In this document: piece by piece, positions 11,025-23,315 of the stretch | How the letters are laid out: every line of letters starts with the position of its first letter | How positions within the stretch are numbered: position 1 is the stretch's first letter | From: Lingula anatina | Lineage: Eukaryota; Brachiopoda; Lingulata; Lingulida; Lingulidae | Assembly (NCBI RefSeq): GCF_001039355.2 | Contig: NW_019775580.1 | Span: forward strand, 102,060 to 166,059 | Length of the DNA stretch: 64,000 nt | Reading direction: 5' to 3' | Position numbers and translations under genes: made by a program | Notes under the pieces: model-generated | What the model was told of the DNA's origin: nothing | Database searches by the model: none | The model's input: only the letters and a program-made list of their open reading frames with translations

Positions 11025-13994
11025 AACTAGCCCAGGGTGCATATTTCTTACTTCAAAGGATTTAATAGCGTGCAGAAGCACGATGTGTGGTAGGCCGATG
11101 TTTTCTATGACAGTTGAAAAGCCAATAGTTACAACCGTTTGCAACTATTTGCAAAAAGGAGGATCATACTTTTTATGAAATGCATGAATCCACTTGATAC
11201 AATAAGTCAGATACCAGCAGAGATAACATACCATATACACATTTTAGTAACATTTTTTCCAAAAATAAATAAATTAATTAATTAAAAAAATAATAATGAT
11301 AGTACTAATAATAAAAAAGTTTCGGATCCATTCCCCAGAAATAAAAATACCCTGGATTTGGATTGGATTGGAATTGTTTTTGAAAGGCAAATTTCCATTG
11401 TATTAGGGTAAGCTCGTCCGCTGAACGGGGAAGTTTCGCCAAGATATGATGAGCACTACAAAGATGTACCTTTTATTTATTTTAGTATGTTGAGTTTTCA
11501 GGATTAAAGGTAAAGAAACATCATACGCAAATTACCTACGTTGAAACACTTGTCAGCACCGCTAACAAATGCATTTTAATTTGTAATCCATAATGGAAAT
11601 TATAATCACATACAGTATATTAAACTAGTGGAGGACAACTACCTTTCTCATTGCTGAATGCTTCATTTTATTATCGTCGTTGAATGAACCTAACCCCAAT
11701 CAAACTTAGTTTACCTTCCTTAGAAGTGATTATAAAAAATTAGCTAAGAGACGATCGTCCCGGTTAATGGCCGGATATCCAGTCCCGCCTCGAGCATCGA
11801 ATTTACATCGTTGTGTTGTCAGCAATACCCCTGGTGTATTTTACATATTCTTTCTCTCTCTCAATGTGTGTGTGTGTGTGTATGTGTGTGTGTGAGGGAG
11901 AGAGGGAGAGAAAGAGAGAGAGAGAAGGGCATTCGTTCCGAGCAGAGAAACGTTTGTGGGTGGGGGACGTCACATGCAGCGCTGGGAAATGTTGAAAATA
12001 TGCTGCAAAAACTAAAATACATTTTTCGTCCCCACTGCTGTTTTGTCTCCTCTTTGGGCCCCGTACATCTGTGGACTTCAATATTCACTTCTTGTTGGTA
12101 TGACTGTGGAGGTGTATGTCTTAAAAAAGGTACTTTCTGAAGCAATTCATATATGCTCTGCAGGCATTTTCTTTGAACAGGGAAGGTTCGCCAAGATGAG
12201 AAGGGAACTACAAAGATGTATCTTTAATTTCTTTTCTAGTATATTGACTTTTCAGGATTTATGATAATGAAACATCATACGCAAATTACCTATGTTGAAA
12301 CACTTGTCGGCAACGCTAACAAATGCTTTATAATCCATAATGGAAATAATAATCACACATAACTAGTGGAGGATAGCGACCTTTCTCATTACTGAATGCT
12401 GAATTTTATGATTGTCGTAAATGAACCAAACCCAAATTAAACTTACTTTGCCTGCCTTAGAAGTGATTATAAAAATATAGCTAAGAGCCGATAGTAGCGG
12501 ATAACCAGTCCCGCCTCGAGCATCGAGGTTCAACGATGTGTTGTCAGCAATCCTACTGGTGTATTTTACATTTGTGTCTGCCTCCCTCTCTCTGAGTGTG
12601 TGCGAGAGAGAGAGAGAGAGAGAGAGCGAGAGGAGGGTATTCGTTCCGAGCATATTTGAGGGTGGGGGACGTCACATGCAGCGCTGGGAAATGTTGAAAC
12701 TATGCTGCAAAAACTAAAATATACACTTTTTGTCCCCAGTGCTGTTTTTGTCTCCTCTTTGGGCCCCGTACATCTGTGGTCTTCAATATTTACTTCTTGT
12801 TGGTATGAGTGTGGAGGTGTATGTCTTAAAAAAGTACTTTATGAAGCAATTCATATATGCTTTAAAGTCATTTCCTTTTCGAATTCGAGTATTCGTTCTC
12901 GGGGCTGAATCACCGAATTTTGTTTTCAAATATGAAACTAGTTTTAGGGACAAAAGTTACGAATTTACAACATCACTACTCTTCGATAACAGGAACCTCC
13001 AAAATAATACCCAATATTAAAGAATAAGCCAATATATATATCATAATTTTGTAACAGACTATTAGTGGACCCTTTGGTCAGAGAGTAATTAACCACTTTT
13101 GTTTCAAAGCACTTACCTTCCACTGGCACAGCGATCTGAATCCAAGTCAGTAGTGCAAGCAACGTCAACAAACCGACAGAATTCATTAAGATGACCATGG
13201 TTTCCACCTCAGTGCTCGTCTTCAAATGCAATGCAACGCAATGTAAATTGTTTTAAAATTGTCAAACACAATGCCAAAGGGATGACATCCACGTGGTTTA
13301 CTGCATTCAATTGATGTAAATCTATTGCTATTTTATGCAGCGTCTGACACTGTTGCCTCAGGGAAACTTAAATGCACTAATGGACGGGGTTTATTTCCGA
13401 ATGGTGAGGTTTCTTGGAAATCAATAAAAACAATTAAACGAGAGGTACACGAGCCTCGGTTATGTCCACATTACCGCTCAGAGAGAGATAGATAGAGGGA
13501 GAGAGAGAGAGAGGGATCAAAAGGGTGCACGTTAATTCAAATGTAATGAAAACTAACCTGAGAACAATATAGAGTCGATCGCAACTGATTTTAACTAGTT
13601 CCAATGTGTATTTTTCTGAATGACCTTCACCTTTCCTTGATGCGTGGCATGCGAAAGGCAACCCTGTGCCTTTTTAGTTGCATTTTGAAAATTGCTCCCC
13701 TTCTGTAAGATTTTATCAATGGGATTGTATCATTTATACAAAAAAATTATCCTAAGATAGGGACCTGGGTTTATGTATTCTCATATCATTTATGCAGGAG
13801 ATTATAAGATGTTGACATATTTGTAAAATTTCTCGTAAACAAGTTTGACACGTGGGAGGAAGTTGGGCTGGCGGATAAATAAAATGTGAGTCTCCAGTGG
13901 ATTGTAGCCGAACTGAAGAACAGAAAAATATGTCAGTCATTAAGCAAAGGTAACTATGCTATTTTTGCATTCTGATGATAATGTTTATGTTTTA
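11025..13994. repeat. Duplicate module A (about 3 kb) around an astacin-type first exon
   Basis: This segment is nearly identical to 15642-18623 and more distantly related to 4440-7170. It contains the signal-peptide exon (13117-13198, minus). It also contains two internal, diverged half-modules (about 11380-12160 and 12170-12850), each with the phrases gtttcgcc/gttcgccaagat, cagtcccgcctcgagcat, gggtgggggacgtcacatgc and ctctttgggccccgtacatc. No protease exon is present. Homology to module B stops at about 13994 (tttatgtttt). Confidence 0.85.
13117..13198 (-). CDS. Second copy of the signal-peptide first exon (module A)
   Basis: It encodes MVILMNSVGLLTLLALLTWI then QIAVPVE and ends in the same GTAAGT donor in phase 1. 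It differs from the 6633-6714 exon at a few residues but keeps start, length and donor exactly. With no downstream protease exons in the module, it could be an alternative first exon for the astacin-like gene (splicing over 9 kb), the head of a paralogue lost to assembly, or a relic. Confidence 0.55.
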
Positions 13995-15100
13995 AGGCTG
14001 GGTCACACTGCGCTTGCAACCCTTTGGCAACCTCTTTGCAACCACAAAATCTGGTGGTCGCTTGCGATCACTTTGCGACCTAATTTGCATATTTTGATCG
14101 GCAAGCAGTTGCTAACCGGTTGCAACAAGGTTACAGTATGGTATCTGCAACCTCTTACAGACAATCTTCAAGTCAGAGGTTACCAGTCGCACACCGTTAG
14201 GCGAGCGATAAACAACCTGTCAGCAACCACTTGGAGACTGAAAACCGGTTGCAGGACTGTAGCGATCGCTTGCCAACTGGTAGCAGCAAGGTTGCACAGA
14301 CTATATATATTTTATAAGTTGTGACGATAGCTACCTTCTCGTAAATTTCCCTCTCGGATGACAACAGAGGGAATATTTTAAACATTATTATACAACGATT
14401 GGATCCGTTCCGTAGCAGCTTCAAATGATTTAATATTTTGAATATTAAAGTATGATTCTGCTATGAGATTCTGTTATAACGTCACAGTCGATTTCTGTAC
14501 TACCAATATTGTCAAACTTACAATAATAAATAAGAAATATATTTGTACTATATATTGGCATTTATATCAAACCAGTGGTGTAATAAAACACATATTTGGA
14601 TGTTTTTTCAGCCTTATTAATGTAATAATAGGCATGCATAGTTTCTTTTTTCAATACTTGGTATCTTTGAGGTCGCAAGGCCTGTGCAGTTACGGTCACA
14701 CTGAACATAAAACCTCCTTGCGACTTGCAACTGTCACCGGTTGCAGAAAGGTGGGCGACAAGTTGCAACAACTCGCAAAGTGGTCTCCAAATGAACGCTG
14801 GGTTACTATCCGGTCGCGCCGGTTTTCGGTGCAGCACCGAAAACCTCCTGGCGACCGAAAAGCCTATTTGTGGTATCCAACCGGTTGCTAAAAGGTCGCC
14901 GACTGCTTAGCAACTGATTTGCGACCGATTGTGTGGTTTTCCCTTTGTCTTTGTAGCCCCAAGCGTTACACTTACAATACAACATCTTTAAATAGTGAAG
15001 GATCCTGCGCGTCATCAATTTGTTTCCGTCCTTGTGGTACGAATTCTAAGTACTGGGAGGAAGTTAATTTGTATTTATTTGACCTTCTTTATATTGGTGA
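13995..15100. repeat. GGTTGC/GCAACC-rich repeat sequence
   Basis: Beginning exactly where homology to module B ends, the sequence aaggctgggtcacactgcgc starts a stretch with many GGTTGC, GCAACC, TTGCGACC and GGTCGC phrases (13995-14310 and 14665-14930). The phrase ggtcacactg occurs in both halves. The two parts are partly inverted relative to each other. It looks like a non-autonomous DNA element, or two, separated by about 350 bp of AT-rich DNA. Neither end is fully defined and no gene is visible. Confidence 0.45.
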
Positions 15101-15453
15101 CACTGTTTTACTGTTATAAAAATGCCTGACAATTAAATTTATTGTAAAAAGTATGAATCAAACTTTGCTATTTACTTTTTTCTCTGCGCCCGCCTATTTG
15201 CTTAATTTTTCTTCCATTGTGACTTGGCAAATTATGACTTGGCAAATTAAAAAGTAAGATATTTCCGGCTGCTTTAGTCATTAAAAATGTTTCCAGTAGA
15301 TTTGACAACAATAGTTGTCAAAAATTAGCCATGATATAGGAATGGATAAAAAGATAACAGTTTATCGTTTACATTGTGATAATCATTATTGATTGTTTTG
15401 GCACTTTATTTGATTTGTTTTTAAAGTCTTTCAATTGTTGGTTATAGAAAAAC

Positions 15454-15641
15454 NNNNNNNNNNNNNNNNNNNNNNNNNNNNNNNNNNNNNNNNNNNNNNN
15501 NNNNNNNNNNNNNNNNNNNNNNNNNNNNNNNNNNNNNNNNNNNNNNNNNNNNNNNNNNNNNNNNNNNNNNNNNNNNNNNNNNNNNNNNNNNNNNNNNNNN
15601 NNNNNNNNNNNNNNNNNNNNNNNNNNNNNNNNNNNNNNNNN
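15454..15641. other. Assembly gap (188 N)
   Basis: Run of N at the exact left border of module B, so the junction between the two modules is not observed. Confidence 0.99.
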
Positions 15642-17730
15642 CAACTAGCCCAGGGTGCATATTTCTTACTTCAAAGGATTTAATAGCGTGCAGAAGCACG
15701 ATGTGTGGTAGGCCGATGTTTTCTATGACAGTTGAAAAGCCAATAGTTACAACCGTTTGCAACTATTTGCAAAAAGGAGGATCATACTTTTTATGAAATG
15801 CATGAATCCACTTGATACAATAAGTCAGATACCAGCAGAGATAACATACCATATACACATTTTAGTAACATTTTTTTCCAAAAATAAATAAATAAATTAA
15901 TTTAAAAAATAATAATGATAGTACTAATAATAAAAAAGTTTCGGATCCATTCCCCAGAAATAAAAATACCCTGGATTTGGATTGGATTGGATTTGTTTTT
16001 GAAAGGCAAATTTCCATTGTATTAGGGTAAGCTCGTCCGCTGAACGGGGAAGTTTCGCCAAGATATGATGAGCACTACAAAGATGTACCTTTTATCTATT
16101 TTAGTATGTTGAGTTTTCAGGATTAAAGGTAAAGAAACATCATACGCAAATTACCTACGTTGAAACACTTGTCAGCACCGCTAACAAATGCATTTTAATT
16201 TGTAATCCATAATGGAAATTATAATCACATACAGTATATTAAACTAGTGGAGGACAACTACCTTTCTCATTGCTGAATGCTTAATTTTATTATCGTCGTT
16301 GAATGAACCTAACCCCAATCAAACTTAGTTTACCTTCCTTAGAAGTGATTATAAAAAATTAGCTAAGAGTCTATCGTCCCGGTTAATGGCCGGATATCCA
16401 GTCCCGCCTCGAGCATCGAATTTACATCGTTGTGTTGTCAGCAATCCCCCTGGTGTATTACATATTCTTTCTCTCTCTCTCGATGTGTGTGTGTGTGTGT
16501 ATGTGTGTGTGTGAGGGAGAGAGGGAGAGAAAGAGAGAGAGAGAAGGGCATTCGTTCCGAGCAGAGAAACGTTTGTGGGTGGGGGACGTCACATGCAGCG
16601 CTGGGAAATGTTGAAAATATGCTGCAAAAACTAAAATACATTTATCGTCCCCAGTGCTGTTTTGTCTCCTCTTTGGGCCCCGTACATCTATGGTCTTCAA
16701 TTTTTACTTCTTGTTGGTATGAGTGTGGAGGTGTATGTCTTAAAAAAGGTACTTTCTGAAGCAATTCATATATGCTCTGCAGGCATTTTCTTTGAACAGG
16801 GAAGGTTCGCCAAGATATGAAGGGAACTACAAAGATGTATCTTTAATTTCTTTTCTAGTATATTGACTTTTCAGGATTTATGATAATGAAACATCATACG
16901 CAAATTACCTATGTTGAAACACTTGTCGGCAACGCTAACAAATGCTTTATAATCCACAATGGAAATCATAATCACATATAACTAGTGGAGGACAGCTATC
17001 GTTCTCATTACTGAATGCTGAATTTTTTATGATTGTCGTAAATGAACCTAATCCAAATTAAACTTACATTGCCTGCCTTAAAAGTGATTATAAAAATATA
17101 GCTAAGAGCCGATAGTAGCGGATAACCAGTCCCGCCTCGAGCATAGAGGTTCAACGATGTGTTGTCAGCAATCCTACTGGTGTATTTTACATTTGTGTCT
17201 GCCTCCCACTCTCTGAGTGTGTGCGAGAGAGAGAGAGAGCGAGAGGAGGATATTCGTTCCGAGCATATTTGAGGGTGGGGGACGTCACATGCAGCGCTGG
17301 GAAATGTTGAAACTATGCTGCAAAAACTAAAATATACACTTTTTGTCCCCAGTGCTGTTTTTGTCTCCTCTTTGGGCCCCGTACATCTGTGGTCTTCAAT
17401 ATTTACTTCTTGTTGGTATGAGTGTGGAGGTGTATGTCTTAAAAAAAGTACTTTATTAAGCAATTCATATATGCTTTGAAGTCATTTCCTTTTCGAATTC
17501 GAGTATTCGTTCTCGGGGCTGAATCACCGAATTTTGTTTTCAAATATGAAACTAGTTTTAGGGACAAAAGTTACGAATTTACAACATCACTACTCTTCGA
17601 TAACAGGAACCTCCAAAATAATACCCAATATTAAAGAATAAGCCAATATATATATAATAATTTTGTAACAGACTATTAGTGGACCCTTTGGTCAGAGAGT
17701 AATTAACCACTTTTGTTTCAAAGCACTTAC

Positions 17731-17812
17731 CTTCCACTGGCACAGCGATCAGAATCCAAGTCAGTAGTGCAAGCAACGTCAACAAACCGACAGAATTCAT
17801 TAAGATGACCAT
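17731..17812 (-). CDS. Third copy of the signal-peptide first exon (module B)
   Basis: It encodes the same leader as module A (LLTLLALLTWILIAVPVE) with one visible residue change and the same start, length and GTAAGT donor. Retention of an open frame, ATG and donor in all three copies is compatible with use as alternative promoters or first exons, but recent copying or haplotype duplication would give the same pattern. Confidence 0.55.
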
Positions 17813-18090
17813 GGTTTCCACCTCAGTGCTCGTATTCAAATGCAATGCAACGCAATGTAAATTGTTTTAAAATTGTCAAACACAATGCCAAAGGGATGAC
17901 ATCCACGTGGTTTACTGCATTCAATTGATGTAAATCTATTGCTATTTTATGCAGCGTCCGACACTGTTGCCTCAGGGAAACTTAAATGCACTAATGGACG
18001 GGGTTTATTTCCGAATGGTGAGGTTTCTTGGAAATCAATAAAAACAATTAAACGAGAGGCACACGAGCCTCGGTGATGTCCACATTACCG

Positions 18091-18093
<3 letters not shown>

Positions 18094-18146
<53 letters not shown>
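18094..18146. repeat. GA microsatellite
   Basis: Uninterrupted (GA)n; in module A the equivalent tract is shorter and interrupted by gatagatagaggg. Confidence 0.95.
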
Positions 18147-18148
<2 letters not shown>

Positions 18149-18623
18149 AAAAGGGTGCACGTTAATTCAAATGTAATGAAAACTAACCTGAGAACAATAT
18201 AGAGTCGATCGCAACTGATTTTAACTAGTTCCAATGTGTATTTTTCTGAATGACCTTCACCTTTCCTTGATGCGTGGCATGCGAAAGGCAACCCTGTGCC
18301 TTTTTAGTTGCATTTTGAAAATTGCTCCCCTTCTGTAGGATTTTATCAATGGGATTGTATCATTTATACAAAAAAATGATCCTAAGATAGGGACCTGGGT
18401 TTATGTATTCTCATATCATTTATGCAGGAGATTATAAGATGTTGACATATTTGTAAAATTTCTCGTAAACAAGTTTGACACGTGGGAGGAAGTTGGGCTG
18501 GCGGATAAATAAAATGTGAGTCTCCAGTGGATTGTAGCCGAACTGAAGAACAGAAAAATATGTCAGTCATTAAGCAAAGGTAACTATGCTATTTTTGCAT
18601 TCTGATGATAATGTTTATGTTTT

Positions 18624-20128
18624 ATGTTCAGTACGTTCAGTTCAACTATCACGTTATTAGCACTGACAAATCGCCATATTTTCCTTATTTTTTCCGGACA
18701 CTGTTCATGTACTTTTTACACACAGGCAAGATATACATGTATGGCATATGTATATTCCTCGTTATATATCTTGTATATTTTAAGGTAAAATCACAACTCT
18801 ATGCTTAGACGGGGGAGGGGAGGCGAGGGGGCTGTGGTCACTACATAGCACATGACAACCTAGAATACACTTTTCGTTTAGTAGGCCTATATGAATGCAG
18901 TGTAAATTATATGAATTTCATGTACTAGTATTTTTTTACAATATAAGGTTAAGGAAAAGGAAATGATCTCTCTAGGCTGCAGTATTGCATAATCATTTTC
19001 TCATTTTTTTAAAAATTATTATGCAGAACAATTGTAATTATTTATTGTGATTGTTACAGGTAGCTTCATATGTAAGAATCATTCTTTTTTTCCATGATTT
19101 CAGACTCAACGTATGATCAAGGTGCTTTGCTGTATGTTCATGGACTGCTACTGGCATAGGCCTATACTTGACCTAACCGTGGCAATTTAGATAAGACAAA
19201 ATACTTTTCAAGTTTCCATGTGTTATCTGAACTGTCAGCTTCTACACAAGGAACCAAAAACAAGCGCCAGTTGTTTTAGTTGAAAGAAGTTACTTAGATG
19301 CAGTTACATGTCTTAGGATTTATGAAAGTTGGAAGTTGAACCCAGTGTTCAAAATTAACGCTGGACCGTCTGCCCGGGGTCGACAACATTCTGAACGGGC
19401 CGAAAAGTTTTCCAGTTCATAGGCCCGCCAGTTCAGTAACATTTTGAGACGTAGGCCAACCAGTATCAAGAAATCGCGTATATTGTTTTTATTGATGCAT
19501 AAAAAAAATATAGATAAAAACTCGTCTGTGTTTGTTTATTCACCTACCTACGTCCATTTTGTAAGCACTGATGTCGTGCATGGCGTCTTTAACATGTCAT
19601 ATAGACAACAACGCTGCCATTGGATCATAGGGGATTCCCTAGGTGTCCAAATCAATCAAATTTTATGTAACATTTCTACCTCCATCCTTTCTGGAGGACT
19701 GACATCTGGTGACAACTATGTCTTGCCAACACTTGTCTGCACCTAGTTCCGCTTGTGTTTCGTCGTCAGGAAGCATGCGGAAAATCGCTTTAAATATTTC
19801 CCCAGTTGATGAAACCAAACGATATCATGTGTACAAATAATGATGCTTTTAATTTGTGTAATATCAAAGCAATCTGCTTTGCCACTTAACTTTTGATTTT
19901 TGATTAATGGTAAAATTATACTCAGGGACAAATCGCTATGTCAGGAATATTAGGTTAAGTTATTCCGCATTAGCATAATAGTAAACGAGTAAAATACAAC
20001 AAATGAGCAAATAGGCCTATAAAAAAAGCTCTACATATGTTGATATGGGTATTAACAGGTTTTCATAAACTTCACTTAGGATAATTTACAAGCATTGTTT
20101 CGTGTCACACGTGAAAATAAATACATTG
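18624..20128. other. Non-coding stretch
   Basis: AT-rich sequence with several taggcctat palindromes (about 18880, 19158). Open frames are short and lack recognisable protein features or splice context. I see no gene. Confidence 0.5.
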
Positions 20129-20402
20129 CAGGGGCGGATCCAGGATTATTTGAAAGGGGAGGGGGGGGGGGGGGCGCGGATACGAAGCCGACCCTTTTTC
20201 CCTCCCCCTTCCCGCCTTGGGGTTCGGGGTTCTCTAAAGGTATTTTTGGTTTTGGTGCCATTTGGTACGGTTTAAAACTATGATTCAACTAGCCTAAATT
20301 CTAATTTCAAGAGGGGAATATTAGTGTGATTTTTTCAGGAATGGAAGGAGGGGGCAGGACCCCCCCCCCCCCCCTCATGATCCCACTCTAAATCCGCCAC
20401 TG
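20129..20402. mobile_element. hAT-type MITE with CAGGGGCGGATCC end
   Basis: It starts CAGGGGCGGATCCAGGATT and ends AAATCCGCCACTG, an imperfect terminal inverted repeat. CATTG flanks both sides (20124-20128 and 20403-20407). G-rich and C-rich tracts inside are typical of this repeat class in marine invertebrate genomes. There is no coding capacity. A 5 bp duplication is short for hAT (normally 8 bp), so class is inferred from the ends. Confidence 0.7.
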
Positions 20403-22293
20403 CATTGACAAGGAATGTCTTATTTAGCCTTTTACACCTAGAACGTGTATTCAATTCACTCTCATAAGTGTGATGTGCCCATGGGTATAGGGTCTATAAA
20501 TTTTTCTTGCAGTTAACTTATTTTTCTTTTGTTTTCACACAAAAGAGGTAATCTGGGCTATATAAATACTGCAGTTTTCTTGGTGGAAATGCCACCAAAA
20601 TTCACCATTTTGCTCAAAGTTTTCAAAATTTTCTTGGGGGAGGACACCAAAATCCCCACCCCCAGAGGGGAACGAACCCCCTCCCCTTCCCTTCGGAGGG
20701 TGGGCGTTGCCCACCTGGCATACCTTTCGGTCCAGCTACTTTTTAAATTGGCTAGACCTTTAGTCCAGCTAATCATTTTCCTAAGAGGCAAACACTGGCT
20801 GAAACTAAGGATATAACGAAAAAAGACTTTTTGGGATTAATGATTGTTTGTGTTTTGCTTGAATAATTAAGTTTAAATTATGAATAGCTAAATACTTAAT
20901 GAACAATATAATACTTAATATACCATTTCTCAGAAATAAAACTTTGGTGTCACATTTTTCAGTGAATGCATGGTTATTTTTAAAAAATAAATTCTTTAAA
21001 ACTTGATTTGACATATTATGCGTTTTTGAAGAATATCTTGAGTTGGAATATTCAGGATATCCATGCCAAATATAATGCTTATTTTTCATTAACAGCCAAA
21101 TTTTTCTTGTTCTTGTATCCTACTAATAGAACTCATCTACACCACATGAAAAATTATCGAAGCCGTTCTCATGAAGTCTCCTTATGAAGTCGGTTAATTT
21201 TCATGATTTTTACTATGAATAAGCGACAGTGTAAGCAGAGCCGCGGTCCTTAATGGTAAACAGAATGAATAGTTTGTGTTCAGTCTACTCGTAACCTAGG
21301 ATTGTGCAGATTAAACTTATGGCAGCAAATTTCGAGGAGGATTCGCATCACTCAGCTTGTTTTATGCAGGTGCAATAACGATAAAACATCCGGCTTTTGA
21401 AAGAAGACATCTAGAAAGGTTAAATGAATTTAACACCTTAGATATTATTTGTCATACTCAGAAGGTCATTTTATTGTGCAAATAAGTGAAAAGTATTTTA
21501 ATTCTCGAAATTTAATGAAATCTTCAGACCCTCATTTTCTTCTGTATTGGAGAATACGACGTCAGAATATGGCTGACATCTAGCGGAATAGAGTCAAAAA
21601 ACGCACTTCAACAGCTCGCAAAAAAGTTGCTACAATAAATTTCGATGTAACTTGAAAAGTATATTTCTTATTAAAAAAAGCCACATTTTACGGACTTGAC
21701 TAAGATGCGTGATTTCTAATAAAGGAGATATCTCAAATTGTTACAGTGTTGTATGGCCCAAACCTGACCCGTTGGCCGAGTTCTGGCTCATTCATTTCTG
21801 CTTACTTATAGGTAAATCGCACACGTCGAGACGCGTAGTGAACTCTGCTCACAAGTTTTTATTTTTCATAAGCACGAGGGCAATTAAGCACGATTCATTA
21901 ATTTCCGCTATGGTTGGGAAATTTGTAAATTTCCGACCGCGACGTCTGGAAACCTTGGTCCTTCCTGTGGTATTGCCAGGCCGAGAGGTTGATGATAAAA
22001 GCGAGACTAAGTAAGATAGTCAAGTTAACTTTAACTTGGAAAACAGCGACGCTGATGGTTACACCAATGAAGCATTTTCGGAGAATGGGGAAACACCAAA
22101 TTTCAATACGACTCTTCTAAACGTAATGACACAATTAATGACGCGAATCGACACTGAAATCTTATTTTTTTAAATTTGTAATCAATCGAAATGTTTATTG
22201 AAGCGGCGACAGTCCAACTTGGAAAACCATAGAAAGAGTCACATTGTGAAGATATGGGCTGGTGGTGGTTTGATAGTACATAATTTAATTATG
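20403..22293. other. Non-coding stretch with low-copy repeat remnants
   Basis: A G/C-run-rich segment at about 20570-20730 (accaaaatccccacccccaga) resembles the interior of poly-G/poly-C elements elsewhere in the window. The copy of the 70-210 repeat lies at 21815-21950. I see no exon. Confidence 0.45.
21815..21950. repeat. Dispersed repeat, second copy of 70-210
   Basis: See the 70-210 entry: same order of shared blocks, same orientation, moderate divergence. Confidence 0.6.
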
Positions 22294-22456
22294 CAGGATC
22301 CAGAGATATTTTCTGACAGTCTTCCAAATTATCTTTGTTGCGCCATCCCCCATTTTTTGACCGTCTTCTGACAGAATAAAAAGATACCCGTCAATGTAAA
22401 CTTGAAAATCTGACCGTCTTCCGGAAGACCCAGAAGACGGCCTAAATCCGCCCCTG
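22294..22456. mobile_element. hAT-type MITE with perfect 8 bp target duplication
   Basis: The 163 bp element starts CAGGATCCAGAG and ends AATCCGCCCCTG. TAATTATG flanks it on both sides (22286-22293 and 22457-22464), the 8 bp duplication expected of hAT transposition. The interior repeats gaccgtcttc-type phrases. A close relative lies at 30028-30157. Confidence 0.85.
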
Positions 22457-22483
22457 TAATTATGGCGTAGGTTTCCACACCTC

Positions 22484-22511
22484 AATAATAATAATAATAA
22501 TAATAATAATT
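22484..22511. repeat. AAT microsatellite
   Basis: Short (AAT)n tract about 20 bp after the right target duplication of the MITE. Confidence 0.85.
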
Positions 22512-23084
22512 TATTGTCATATTTATACAAGTATAAAATGAAAATTGGTATGATTTGTCGATAAAATGTGATACAGTGGCATTATTAAAATACATTTTGT
22601 TCATTAAAAATACGTACTGCTGATGGATGAAAAATATTTTTAGTGCGCGTGGAGGTTGCTTTTAATGACCGTAGTCGACTTGTTGACATATGCATAAGTA
22701 GGCTATTCGCTGGGTGACCAGGGTCACCCGTGATTGACTTCACTTTCTTGAGCACTCGTCTCGTATACAAACATTCAATAGACGGCAAGTCCCTACCCAC
22801 AATGCGCCTGGCAGTTTTTACTACGCGATTGAGGCGATTCTTGTCCTCAGCTGTAGCACTATATTAACCGTACCAGACGGTGAAAGATTGTGTTAGTACA
22901 CACCGCCGGTGCACTGACTTATGTTATTTTTTTCCTTATTTTATATAAACTAAAATATAATTATAGAACTCCCCAAAGCAGATAAGTATGTTCTTTATGT
23001 ACATTATCAGATATATTTATTTCCAGGGAGTTTTTTAAATTTATTATTATTATTTTTTTATATATATGAATTATGATTTGTAAA

Positions 23085-23315
23085 AATGCTCGTGGAGTTG
23101 CAATACACCCGTGTGTCTGTTTGTTTGTTTGTCTGTCTGTCTCAAAAACTCAAAAAGTTATGGACCGATTTTGATGAAATTTTCAGGGTAGGTCAGAAAT
23201 GGGTTACCTTAGAAGTGATTAGTTTTTGGTGGTCAATAATCAATCAATAATCAATAATAATAAAAAAAATTGCTGCCTTGGCGGAGGTCTGCGCTCTCGG
23301 AGTGCTTTTTCTAGT
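23085..23315 (+). mobile_element. Helitron-like non-autonomous element, 3' terminal part
   Basis: The segment contains gtctgtctgtctc, then aaaaagttatggaccgattt and ttgatgaaattttcag, and ends with ggcggaggtctgcgctctcg, gagtgcttttt and CTAGT. GCGCTC...GAGTGC can form a short hairpin a few bases before the terminal CTAGT. A hairpin followed by CTRR T is the hallmark of a Helitron 3' end. The 5' TC end is not placed. This phrase combination is, to my knowledge, a widespread interspersed repeat in marine invertebrates; the class assignment is inference. Confidence 0.5.

Larger units (their letters stand above)
15642..18623. repeat. Duplicate module B (about 3 kb)
   Basis: Collinear with 11025-13994 from caactagcccagggtgcat to gataatgtttatgtttta, with scattered substitutions and small indels. 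The largest difference is the GA tract, expanded here to about 53 bp (18094-18146). After 18623 it continues into unique sequence, whereas module A enters the GGTTGC-rich repeat. Confidence 0.9.

Noticed and set aside
11811-12145. Cys/Val- and Thr/His-rich frames over GT and GA microsatellites, repeated at 16430-16759
   Set aside because: Composition follows the microsatellite; the frames exist on both strands and have no splice or start support.
14463-14910. A 142-codon frame in the GGTTGC-rich region
   Set aside because: It overlaps repeat sequence with frames on both strands and no protein-like composition.
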